The translations under genes and the position numbers were made by a program. The notes beneath the pieces are model-generated. The model made no database searches, had not been told where the DNA came from, and was given only the letters and a program-made list of their open reading frames with translations. 64,000 nucleotides of DNA from Clostridiales bacterium (lineage in GTDB: Bacteria > Bacillota > Clostridia > Lachnospirales > Cellulosilyticaceae), in contig DYCF01000020.1 in the NCBI GenBank assembly GCA_019418225.1, positions 12,692 through 76,691 on the forward strand, written 5' to 3'. Numbering within the stretch: position 1 is the stretch's first letter; every line of letters begins with the position of its first letter. Shown here piece after piece: positions 55,117-63,207 of the stretch.

Positions 55117-55956
55117 TTATCCCTTTACTGCACCAGCTGCAACACCCTTAATAATATATTTCTGACAGCAGAGGTAGAATATAATAATTGGAATAATAGC
55201 AAGTACAAGCATTGCCATCATAGCCCCCATATCAATTGAACCATAACCACCTTTAAGGTACTGAATTGCAATTGGGATTGTTTTATAATCTGTACCAATA
55301 ATGAGATATGGCAGTAAGTAGTCATTCCAAATCCACATGGCATTTAAAATAGCGACTGTAATCATAATAGGTTTAAGCATTGGGAGTACTACTTTAAAGA
55401 AAGTCTGTACTGGTGTACCGCCATCTATTAAGGCTGCCTCCTCAACTTCAATAGGAACAGACTTTACAAAGCCACAGAACATGAAAGCTGAAAGCCCCGC
55501 ACCGAAACCTAGGTAAATAAAGATAATACCAATTGGATTATCAAGTCTTAATGTATTTGCCACCTTGGTTAAAGTAAACATAACCATTTGGAAAGGTACA
55601 ATCATAGAAAAAGCAAAAAGATAATAAAGTCCCTTTGAAAATTTACTATTAACCCTTGTAATATACCAAGCTGTCATAGCTGTTAAGAGAACAATAACGG
55701 CTACAGAAAACACGGTAATAAAAAGGCTATAGCCAAAAGCATTTAAAAAGCCAGTTTTTGTAAGCCCCGTAATGTAATTGGAAATCCCTGCGAAGGTATC
55801 CGCTGTTGGCATTTTAAATGGTGTATCACTAATATAAAGCTTACCTTTAAAGGAGTTCATCAAAACAATTAAAATAGGCATTAAAAATAAAATACTTAAA
55901 ATCAAAGTGAATACAAATAATGCCCATTCTCCGATTTTTTTTGTGCTTTTATTCAT
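55117..55956 (-). CDS. Sugar ABC transporter permease (MalG-like)
   Basis: 279 aa with six membrane helices. The ABC-permease EAA loop reads EEAALIDGGTPVQTFFKVVLPMLKP (given in parts: EEAALIDGGTP, FFKVVLPMLKP; ~160-184). It forms the carbohydrate channel with the partner permease upstream. It is the last gene of the operon, with a one-base overlap with that partner. No ATPase gene lies nearby; a shared MsmK-type ATPase is likely. Confidence 0.92.
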   Translation of the reverse strand: MNKSTKKIGEWALFVFTLILSILFLMPILIVLMNSFKGKLYISDTPFKMPTADTFAGISNYITGLTKTGFLNAFGYSLFITVFSVAVIVLLTAMTAWYITRVNSKFSKGLYYLFAFSMIVPFQMVMFTLTKVANTLRLDNPIGIIFIYLGFGAGLSAFMFCGFVKSVPIEVEEAALIDGGTPVQTFFKVVLPMLKPIMITVAILNAMWIWNDYLLPYLIIGTDYKTIPIAIQYLKGGYGSIDMGAMMAMLVLAIIPIIIFYLCCQKYIIKGVAAGAVKG

Positions 55957-56798
55957 TATTGCTCAACCTCCTTACCTCTTGTAATCAATAACTGCGGTAA
56001 TGTAATGAGGGCAACCAAGATAAAGAAGATTACAGCTTTTGCCTGACCGACACCTTCCCAGCCCACTTTACCATAGAAGGTATTATAAATATCTAAGGCT
56101 AGCATAGACGTTCTGTTGGCAGGGTCACCAGCCGTTAAAGCTAAGTTTTGATCGAATAATTTAAAAGCATTTGAAACTGTTAAGAACATACAAATCGTAA
56201 TAGATGGCATAACAAGTGGAATAGTAATACTTCTTAAAATACGTCCTGGTGTTGCACCATCAATCTTAGCAGCTTCAATTAATGTATCGGGTACACTTTG
56301 AATACCTGCTATGTAGATAATCATCATATAACCAATCATCTGCCAGTTCATTAAAATGATAAGTCCCCAGAAACCATATGAAGGACTAAATGTTAATGTT
56401 ACTGACCATTTTTGTAAAAATCCATTAAGAATAAGCTTCCATATATAACCAAGTACAATACCACCAATTAAGTTCGGCATAAAGAAGATTGTACGGAATA
56501 AATTGGTGCCTTTGAACCCTTTGGTAAGTAGCAATGCTAAGGCAAAAGCAAAAATATTAATTGAAAGAACAGATACAATAGCAAATCTAGCTGTGAACCA
56601 AAGTGCGCTTAAAAAGTCTTTGTTTGAAAAAGCTTTTACATAGTTACTAAGTCCTACCCACTGTGCATCTACAACAGTCGTAAATTTTGTAAATGAAAGA
56701 CCACAACCTAATACAAATGGAATAATAAAGGCTACAGTAAATGCAATAAGTGTCGGTAAGACAAACAGCGGAAAATACCTTTTTAAAATCTTCTCCAT
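55956..56798 (-). CDS. Sugar ABC transporter permease (MalF-like)
   Basis: 280 aa, six membrane helices, with the EAA loop LIEAAKIDGATPGRILRSIT (~175-194). I start at ATG 56798 (MEKILKRYFPLF): AGGAGGGGG lies 6 nt upstream. The longer frame from TTG 56819 would read through this ribosome site. It follows the binding-protein gene and an intervening hairpin by 99 bp. Confidence 0.92.
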   Translation of the reverse strand: MEKILKRYFPLFVLPTLIAFTVAFIIPFVLGCGLSFTKFTTVVDAQWVGLSNYVKAFSNKDFLSALWFTARFAIVSVLSINIFAFALALLLTKGFKGTNLFRTIFFMPNLIGGIVLGYIWKLILNGFLQKWSVTLTFSPSYGFWGLIILMNWQMIGYMMIIYIAGIQSVPDTLIEAAKIDGATPGRILRSITIPLVMPSITICMFLTVSNAFKLFDQNLALTAGDPANRTSMLALDIYNTFYGKVGWEGVGQAKAVIFFILVALITLPQLLITRGKEVEQ

Positions 56799-56823
56799 AA
56801 TTGTCCCCCTCCTAGGCAAAAAA

Positions 56824-56866
56824 TTTAAAAAAGAGTGAGCCAGTGGCTTTTGCCTGACCCACTCAT
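56824..56866 (-). terminator. Attenuator-like hairpin between binding protein and permease genes
   Basis: On the minus strand GAGTGGGTCAGGC, a short AAAA loop and GCCACTGGCTCACTC, then TTTTTT. Such a site after the solute-binding gene commonly lowers permease relative to binding-protein expression. Confidence 0.75.
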
Positions 56867-56897
56867 TTATAAAATAAATTAGGATTGCATGCGATAA

Positions 56898-58292
56898 TTA
56901 TTCAGCCTTATTAGCTACTTCACTTGCCCATGCATCTTTAACGGCTGTTTCTACAGCTGTCCAGTCTTCTTGACCTTGTGCATAAGAAACAAGTTGATCA
57001 CCAAATGTGTTCTTAAAGTCTTCACTTGGGAAGCAGCTAAATGTCCATGGTACTGTTTTAATACCATCTTTGCTCATCCAATTTAATACTTCTTTTGCAA
57101 GTGGATCAGCAGGTTTTTCTGCATCTGTAAAAGTATTAAATGGTGCAATGAAACCTAAATCTTTTGTGACATAAGCTTTACCTGTATCACTTGAGAAGAG
57201 CCATTCAAGGAAAGCAATTGAAGCTTCTTGTGATTCTTTTGAAGCCTTCGCGTTGATTGAGAAGTAGTTTTCTGTACCAATGCATAAGCCTTGTGATTCT
57301 TCACCTGGCATACCTGTGTAAATAGGTAAGAATTTAATGTTGTCTTCAGTAACTGTGTTACCTTCTACACCACTAATTTGTGACCATGCCCAGTTACCAT
57401 TTTGAACCATTGCTACTTTACCAAGTGCAAATTCAGACATAGAATCATCTACAGATTTACCACTAAGCATTGCAGGTGCTGTACAAGAGTTATTAATATA
57501 TAAATCAAAGATATTCTTATAATTCTCGCCGTATTTGAAATCAATTGTTTCAGCTGCAAGACCAGCTAAAATAGAGTTATCATAATTTGTGTCTTCAGAG
57601 AACTCATAGTATAAAGGTACATTTACAAGATGTGTCTGCCAGCGCCATTGTTCACCAGCACCAAGAGATGTTGATGCGAATACACCTTCAATGCCTAATG
57701 CATCTTTATTAGCTGTCATATCTTCTACAACCTTTGATAAGGTATCAAAATTATTAACTTGATCCATGCTTGAAACATCTACTGCTTTGTTAGGCAGTGC
57801 AAAGTATTTTTGCATAATTGCATCATTGTAAATAATACCATAACCTTCTTCAACATATGGGATACCATAAACGCCATCACCACTTGTTACCGCAAGGCTT
57901 GGGTCTGATAAGTAACTATAAAGTTTTGTATCTTTTAAGTCTGCACAGTAATCTTTCCAATTTTGATAACCAACTGGACCATTGATTTGGAAAATTGTTG
58001 GAGGTGCTGACTTCGCCATTTCAGACTTAAGTGTGGTTTCGTATGTACCACTGGCAGCAGTTACAACTTTAACTTTAACACCTGTTTCCTTTTCATAATC
58101 TGCAACAACTTTATCATAAATTTCTGCAATTTCAGGTTTAAAATTCAAGAAGTAAATTTCACCAGTTCCTGTGCTTGCACTGCTACTAGCTGTGCCACCC
58201 TCTGTAGCAGTTGTACCACCGCCACAACCAGCTAACATGCTCATTGCTACTGCACTACCTAATACTGCACTAAATATACGTTTCATTTTCAT
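56898..58292 (-). CDS. Sugar ABC transporter solute-binding lipoprotein
   Basis: Extracellular lipoprotein: signal peptide with lipobox MLAGC (C23), then an Ala/Thr/Ser/Gly-rich linker. Family 1 extracellular solute-binding domain (KVVADYEKETGVKVKVVTAAS, KSAPPTIFQINGPVGYQNW, GIPYVEEGYGIIYNDAIM, ALGKVAMVQNGNWAWSQI). 464 aa. Captures an oligosaccharide for the permeases downstream. Substrate unknown. First gene of the operon, with LacI/CcpA-type sites upstream. Confidence 0.93.
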   Translation of the reverse strand: MKMKRIFSAVLGSAVAMSMLAGCGGGTTATEGGTASSSASTGTGEIYFLNFKPEIAEIYDKVVADYEKETGVKVKVVTAASGTYETTLKSEMAKSAPPTIFQINGPVGYQNWKDYCADLKDTKLYSYLSDPSLAVTSGDGVYGIPYVEEGYGIIYNDAIMQKYFALPNKAVDVSSMDQVNNFDTLSKVVEDMTANKDALGIEGVFASTSLGAGEQWRWQTHLVNVPLYYEFSEDTNYDNSILAGLAAETIDFKYGENYKNIFDLYINNSCTAPAMLSGKSVDDSMSEFALGKVAMVQNGNWAWSQISGVEGNTVTEDNIKFLPIYTGMPGEESQGLCIGTENYFSINAKASKESQEASIAFLEWLFSSDTGKAYVTKDLGFIAPFNTFTDAEKPADPLAKEVLNWMSKDGIKTVPWTFSCFPSEDFKNTFGDQLVSYAQGQEDWTAVETAVKDAWASEVANKAE

Positions 58293-58361
58293 GAAAATTC
58301 CCCTCTCTGCCTATTAATTTTAAAAAGTTTAAGTTGTCATTTAGCCTGTTTTATCAGACGT

Positions 58362-58375
58362 TGGAAACGTTTCTA
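58362..58375. promoter_or_regulatory. LacI/CcpA-type operator upstream of the binding protein
   Basis: TGGAAACGTTTCTA with the perfect core GAAACGTTTC, 70 bp before the binding-protein start. It resembles LacI-family operators but misses some cre positions. Confidence 0.65.
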
Positions 58376-58542
58376 AATGATACCTAAAAAATATGTCTCC
58401 TTCTTGACACCTTATCCTTTTGTCTATTTGTATGATGTATAGCTTGTCTTTTATTAATTATTTTGCATAATTTTTATAAATTTTTTATCCTTGTTTCCTT
58501 AATGCCTTTGCTTCCCTCCTTCTGTTCTAGAAACTTAATACC

Positions 58543-58556
58543 GGTATCGTTTCCAA
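58543..58556. promoter_or_regulatory. Second LacI-type site
   Basis: Reads TTGGAAACGATACC on the minus strand, sharing GGAAACG with the site at 58362. Separated by 181 bp. Probably the same regulator. The rest of 58293-58698 is A/T-rich and shows no gene. Confidence 0.55.
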
Positions 58557-58698
58557 AACATAGTGAAAAAAATAATCATTGCTATAGCTGGTAGAAAATA
58601 TTTTTCATTTATTAAAATATATGATATATTCTTTCATCTAAAAAGTCAATAAATTTTATAATATTTAATTTTTTATTGTGATTTTTATACATACAAAT

Positions 58699-58737
58699 AA
58701 AGCGATTTCAAAGGGCAAAGCCTTTTAAAATCGCTTT
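58699..58737 (-). terminator. Terminator of the small YgjV-like gene
   Basis: AAAGCGATTTCAAAGGGC (58699-58716) pairs with GCCTTTTAAAATCGCTTT (58720-58737), with two mismatches, then T/A-rich sequence. Confidence 0.85.
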
Positions 58738-58740
58738 TAA

Positions 58741-58980
58741 TCATTTCTTTTCCTGATAAATTTTATAAATGTAGTATAAGTTAACAAATATAATAAAGGC
58801 ATTAACTATAGCTACTGGATAAGCCCCTACTGAAAAACCATAAATTACAAACAATATACAGCCAATTGTATTAATAACTCTAAGTTTTACAATAGAAGTC
58901 ATTATAAGTGAAATAGCAATCATTACTGATGCTGCATAGCCTACCCATTCAATTAATGGTATATTCAACATATTCCTCAT
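58741..58980 (-). CDS. YgjV-like small membrane protein
   Basis: 79 aa, nearly all hydrophobic, with three membrane helices: IEWVGYAASVMIAISLIM, RVINTIGCILFVIYGFSVG and YPVAIVNAFIIFVNLYYIYK. The pattern resembles YgjV and related short inner-membrane proteins of unknown function. GATAGGATGAGG-like purines precede ATG. It stands alone between the ABC operon promoter and catalase, with its own terminator. Confidence 0.75.
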   Translation of the reverse strand: MRNMLNIPLIEWVGYAASVMIAISLIMTSIVKLRVINTIGCILFVIYGFSVGAYPVAIVNAFIIFVNLYYIYKIYQEKK

Positions 58981-59079
58981 CCTATCTTTCTAGTTATAAT
59001 CAAGTCTTTATTATTATACCACATTCTTTCTTTTTTATTTACAGCAACTTCACATATCTTCCATTTCTACCCTTTTGTT

Positions 59080-60633
59080 TTAAACCATTTCATTGCCACT
59101 TGGCATCGTTGCTGCAACACGTTCTTCTTGTGTCATTGCCGCAAGTTTTTTAATCTCTGCCATATCTAAACCTAAGCAATCAGCGATAAGCGTTCCCATT
59201 GTTTCATCTGCCTTATAAAACAAGGCTGTCTGACGATATTGAAGTGCGGGATAAGCCTTCCCTAAACTTTCACATACGTTATAAACAAAATGCGCCTTAC
59301 CATCATCATCTAGGTGGTCTCTAAAGAACTCTCCAGGCTGTACATAATCGATGTCTGATGAATCAATGACATGACGCGTAATTTCACCTTCAACAGGTAC
59401 AGGTGGTGGCGCAGCCTTTGGTGTTACTGCCACATTCGCAAATGAACTTGGATAATAATTCGGTGCATTTCCCATATTGCCATCCACTTGCATATCCCCA
59501 TCTCTTTGTGTGGTATACATCTTATTAAGTGGCTTATTGATAGGGATAAGGTCCGCATTAGCCCCTAAACGATAACGATGGGCATCTGTATACGCCATAA
59601 GTCTTGCCTGCAATAGCTTATCAGGTGAGGTCCAAATGCCAGGCACAAAATGACTTGGTGCAAAAGCTACTTGCTCTACCTCTGCAAAGAAATTCTCAGG
59701 ATTCTTATTTAATACCAACTTACCTAATGGAATCAGTGGATAATCAGACTCATACCAAGTCTTTGTCACATCAAAGGGATCTACTTTATAGGTGGCTGCA
59801 TCTTCTGGTGGCATAATCTGTACATAGACGCTCCATGAAGGATAGTCCCCTCTTTCAATGGCATCATATAAATCTTGCACTGCATAGTCAGGATTTTCAC
59901 CTGCCATGGCTTCGGCTTCAGCCCCTGTGAAGTTTTTCACACCTTGATCTGTTAAAAAATGATATTTAACCCATACATGATCGCCATTTTCGTTATACCA
60001 CATAAACGTATGACTACCAAATCCATCCATATGTCTAAATCCCATAGGCGTGCCTAAATTAGAAAATAGTCGCATCACTTGATGCAGTGATTCTGGCGTG
60101 AGTGACAAAAAATCCCAAAACATATTAGGATCTTTTAAATTCGTCTGAGGATTTCTTTTTTGCGTATGAATAAAGTCTGGGAATTTAATGCCATCACGGA
60201 TAAAAAATATTGGCGTATTGTTACCTACTAAATCATAGTTGCCATCCTCTGTATAAAATTTCATAGCAAATCCCCTTGGGTCCCTTGCCGTATCCGCTGA
60301 GCCCTTTTCGCCACCAACTGTAGAAAATCGCATAAATACAGGGGTTTTCTTACCCACTTGATTTAGAAATTTAGCCTTAGTATATTTGGTCAAGTCATTA
60401 GTTACTTCAAAATAGCCATGTGCGCCGCCGCCTTTGGCATGTACCACACGTTCTGGGATACGTTCTCTATTAAAGTGTGATAACTTCTCCTGCAAGTAGG
60501 CATCTGCTAATACGGTATAGCCTACTTTCTTACCAGTGGTCATAGATGCCAGGTCACTTGTAACAGGCAATCCCACTGTATTTGTTAATACCTTTGCTTT
60601 ATCCATTCTTGTTTTATCTGTATCTTCAGGCAT
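59080..60633 (-). CDS. katA: Catalase (monofunctional haem, clade-3 type)
   Basis: Dismutates hydrogen peroxide, giving this anaerobe oxygen tolerance. Distal His H65 in ERVVHAKGGGAHG, distal Asn in YDLVGNNTPIFF (~138), proximal Tyr in RLMAYTDAHRYRLG (~348). A C-terminal segment of ~60 residues follows (LGLDMAEIKKLAAMTQEERV). 517 aa, no signal peptide, so cytoplasmic. GGAGGT before ATG. Single gene. Confidence 0.96.
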   Translation of the reverse strand: MPEDTDKTRMDKAKVLTNTVGLPVTSDLASMTTGKKVGYTVLADAYLQEKLSHFNRERIPERVVHAKGGGAHGYFEVTNDLTKYTKAKFLNQVGKKTPVFMRFSTVGGEKGSADTARDPRGFAMKFYTEDGNYDLVGNNTPIFFIRDGIKFPDFIHTQKRNPQTNLKDPNMFWDFLSLTPESLHQVMRLFSNLGTPMGFRHMDGFGSHTFMWYNENGDHVWVKYHFLTDQGVKNFTGAEAEAMAGENPDYAVQDLYDAIERGDYPSWSVYVQIMPPEDAATYKVDPFDVTKTWYESDYPLIPLGKLVLNKNPENFFAEVEQVAFAPSHFVPGIWTSPDKLLQARLMAYTDAHRYRLGANADLIPINKPLNKMYTTQRDGDMQVDGNMGNAPNYYPSSFANVAVTPKAAPPPVPVEGEITRHVIDSSDIDYVQPGEFFRDHLDDDGKAHFVYNVCESLGKAYPALQYRQTALFYKADETMGTLIADCLGLDMAEIKKLAAMTQEERVAATMPSGNEMV

Positions 60634-60744
60634 GTCATACCTCCAATACGCATCAATTAATACTTATTTATCTTATGATAGAGGCGTTGTACATTATAAC
60701 AACTTAAAAGGGAGAATTGCGAAATCGGTCGCTTTAAAAATACA

Positions 60745-60789
60745 AAAGGAGTCTCGCAATACTGTCTAGTAGTATCACGACACTCCTTT
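60745..60789 (-). terminator. Terminator of the LexA-fusion gene
   Basis: AAAGGAGTCTCGCAATACT pairs with AGTATCACGACACTCCTTT (60771-60789), mismatched in the middle. It lies 40 bp beyond the stop. Confidence 0.8.
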
Positions 60790-60828
60790 CCACTTTAATG
60801 AATCAAATTTAATTTATTATTTAATTTA

Positions 60829-62442
60829 TTAAAGAATAGGTTTTATAATTCCTACAAGTTTTCCCATCACCCTAAAATCACCATCTTCAATGACGATTGG
60901 GCGATATTTAGGATTTTCACTGACAAGAAGGACATGGTCTTCTTCCTGTACAATGCGTTTAAGCGTTGTTGCACCGTTGTAATAAACAGCTGCAATCTCA
61001 TTATTATTAACTGCTCCAGCTTGAATCACGACAAAGTCACCGTCATCAATATTGGCTTCAATCATACTATCCCCTTGTACATGCAGCATATACGTATTGC
61101 GTTTATGATGTAAAAGTTCACTTGGAATCTCGAAACTTTCGCTCCCTTCCTCTACGACCTCAATAGGCGCACCTGCTGCAATATCTGATGAATAAAGTGG
61201 TAAAGCTTCCACATCTTCCTGCTTCACTTCATCAATATAAGTTTCACCCGCACTTGTATCTTTTTGGAAAATCGTTTCTATTCCTGTCACCTTATTGACA
61301 TATTTGTAAGTTTCCACATACCAAGGCAATTTGCTTTGTGACTGGTCTGGCAACTTATGTGTGATGTTCCCTAATAAATTCATTTGATTTGGCATCACTT
61401 CTGTATCTTGTAAAGCTTTTGCCGTATTCATTTCACCTTTTTTACGTGGTTTTACTGCTTGTTTTTCTGTGGCTGCTTTTTGTGTCATTTCTGCCATGAA
61501 TATTTCAAGTGGTGTAAGGGCTACCTCCAACATTTTTTTCTTAAGTCCACTTTTCTTAGACGCCTTAGCTCTTAGATTTCTAATGCGACCTGTCATATCA
61601 AAGCCTATTTGCTTAAACGTCTGACCTCTCTTAAGCCAAGCCAGACGACTTTCACAAGGCTTTTTATCCATTAAAAATAATAGCTCACCTTGTTGATACA
61701 ATGCTTTAATCACTTGAAGCTGCACCTTCGTTAACATTTTGGCATCATCAACGATGATGTGGGCATACCCTTCACTAAGTACTGATAAACTTGTAAGTTT
61801 ATTTAAAACCTTCGCTTGTAATGCTAACTTTAAGACTTTGTTTTCCTTACTTAAGCTAAGTGTCACAGCTTCCTTCACTGCCCAAAGGGCAAGTCGCCCT
61901 TTACCACCTTTAGGAAGTTTAATCATGCACCCTTTACGATCCGCTCTGCTATAGGCTTCTAAAGTCTCATATCCACAACTATTTATCCAATTTAATTCAT
62001 CACAAATAAAAGCCATACCCGCTTCATTTAAAAATTTCACTCTTGGATATTGCTTCTTCACATCACTTAATACTGCGTTTAAAGTTTCAACTGGAATCTC
62101 ATCTAAAATTTCAGCTGTAAGTGGGCCAAATAACTTTTCATACCACTGTATCATAAGGGCATCAATGCTTAAAATATCAACCTTCACACCTTCGCCTTCA
62201 AATAGACTCATGGTCTGCATATTATATTCTGATTCAAAAAGTGACTGCGCTGCCTGACACTTTGCCTCACTTACTGCAACAAACGCAATACGCTCATTTT
62301 GCTGACATTTATGGTTTGCTAAATAAAGCATACGTCCGATCCCCATAACTGTCTTGCCAGCAGCCTTTTCACCTCTTATAACTGCTTGTCCTATATTCTT
62401 TTGTGTCACGAATCTTTGTTGCGTTTTTGTTAACTTAAGCAT
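60829..62442 (-). CDS. Helicase-like P-loop protein fused to a LexA/S24 autoprotease domain
   Basis: 537 aa. Residues ~1-290 look like a UvrD/PcrA-type NTPase: QQRFV (Q-motif-like), Walker A GEKAAGKT (24-31), HIIVDDAKMLTKVQLQVIKAL as a degenerate motif II, and ELLFLMDKKPCE as motif III. After a basic linker (~300-400) comes an S24 domain: Ala-Gly cleavage site A423-G424 (DIAAGAPIE), nucleophile S459 (QGDSMIEANIDDGD) and general base K495 (TTLKRI). No helix-turn-helix is visible, so it is not an ordinary LexA. RBS AGGAGG. It may be an SOS-linked protein that inactivates itself when RecA is activated; inferred. Confidence 0.85.
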   Translation of the reverse strand: MLKLTKTQQRFVTQKNIGQAVIRGEKAAGKTVMGIGRMLYLANHKCQQNERIAFVAVSEAKCQAAQSLFESEYNMQTMSLFEGEGVKVDILSIDALMIQWYEKLFGPLTAEILDEIPVETLNAVLSDVKKQYPRVKFLNEAGMAFICDELNWINSCGYETLEAYSRADRKGCMIKLPKGGKGRLALWAVKEAVTLSLSKENKVLKLALQAKVLNKLTSLSVLSEGYAHIIVDDAKMLTKVQLQVIKALYQQGELLFLMDKKPCESRLAWLKRGQTFKQIGFDMTGRIRNLRAKASKKSGLKKKMLEVALTPLEIFMAEMTQKAATEKQAVKPRKKGEMNTAKALQDTEVMPNQMNLLGNITHKLPDQSQSKLPWYVETYKYVNKVTGIETIFQKDTSAGETYIDEVKQEDVEALPLYSSDIAAGAPIEVVEEGSESFEIPSELLHHKRNTYMLHVQGDSMIEANIDDGDFVVIQAGAVNNNEIAAVYYNGATTLKRIVQEEDHVLLVSENPKYRPIVIEDGDFRVMGKLVGIIKPIL

Positions 62443-62677
62443 TTTTACCTCCTTATGTAATGATATAGATTATCCTATTGCCGCTCCTATAGATTGAGTG
62501 TGTTTCTCTATATTTCATATCTTATTATTATACAAATTTCTCGCCCTACTTGCAAGAAAGGTTTTCCTTAAAAAGTCCATTTCTACAAATAAATCTGTCT
62601 CACACCACATATACTTTAATAATATTTATTGCTTCACCCATTCTTATTTTAAGACTTTATAATGAGGGGGAGAATCT

Positions 62678-63157
62678 ATGCATACACTAACTTTACCTAC
62701 ATACGAAGATTATCTAAATGCACGTTTAAATATTATCAAAGAACGTCATCTCATCTGCCAAGAAATCTACAAGGCACAAAATGACTATGATTACTGGACT
62801 TACAATTACCTCTACTATCTCTATAGCCTCAACGCAGAATCCCTCAATCACCTACGCACACTCTTTCATGATACCACCATCTTCCGCCTAGACTTTTATG
62901 ACCTATTAACCTGCGGCTGTCTCAAACTCTGCATCAAAATCATCAACGCTCACAGCATCCCAAAAGACCGTCAACCACGGACCATGCGTGCCTTCGGCAT
63001 CAATCATCCCGATAAAACCATGATTTTCATCCCCAACTTCTCACTGCCTGTCGTTACGCCAACTCAGCTGCCACCTGCCTTTGAAAAGGTGGAGAATTGG
63101 TTAAATGAACTCATTGAAAAAGAAGAGGAACTGACACATACTTATGAAGAAATTTAA
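62678..63157 (+). CDS. Hypothetical protein (159 aa), C-rich codon use
   Basis: No family recognised. Soluble, rich in Tyr/Leu/His in the first half (YWTYNYLYYLYSL) and acidic and helical at the end (EKVENWLNELIEKEEELTHT). Codons often end in C, unlike neighbouring genes, which hints at a different origin. GAGGGGG precedes ATG at 10 nt. It is a single gene ending in a bidirectional terminator. Confidence 0.6.
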   Translation: MHTLTLPTYEDYLNARLNIIKERHLICQEIYKAQNDYDYWTYNYLYYLYSLNAESLNHLRTLFHDTTIFRLDFYDLLTCGCLKLCIKIINAHSIPKDRQPRTMRAFGINHPDKTMIFIPNFSLPVVTPTQLPPAFEKVENWLNELIEKEEELTHTYEEI

Positions 63158-63168
63158 ATATATCACGC

Positions 63169-63207
63169 AAAATAGAGGCGTTCCACAAACTAGAACGCCT
63201 CTATTTT
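63169..63207. terminator. Bidirectional terminator
   Basis: AAAATAGAGGCGTTC (63169-63183) pairs exactly with GAACGCCTCTATTTT (63193-63207). Its right arm contains the stop codon of the neighbouring pseudogene. Confidence 0.9.

Noticed and set aside
62488..62513. Possible further copy of the TATA-bounded repeat
   Set aside because: Only tatagatt and gtttctctata remain and the interior does not match; too weak to count.
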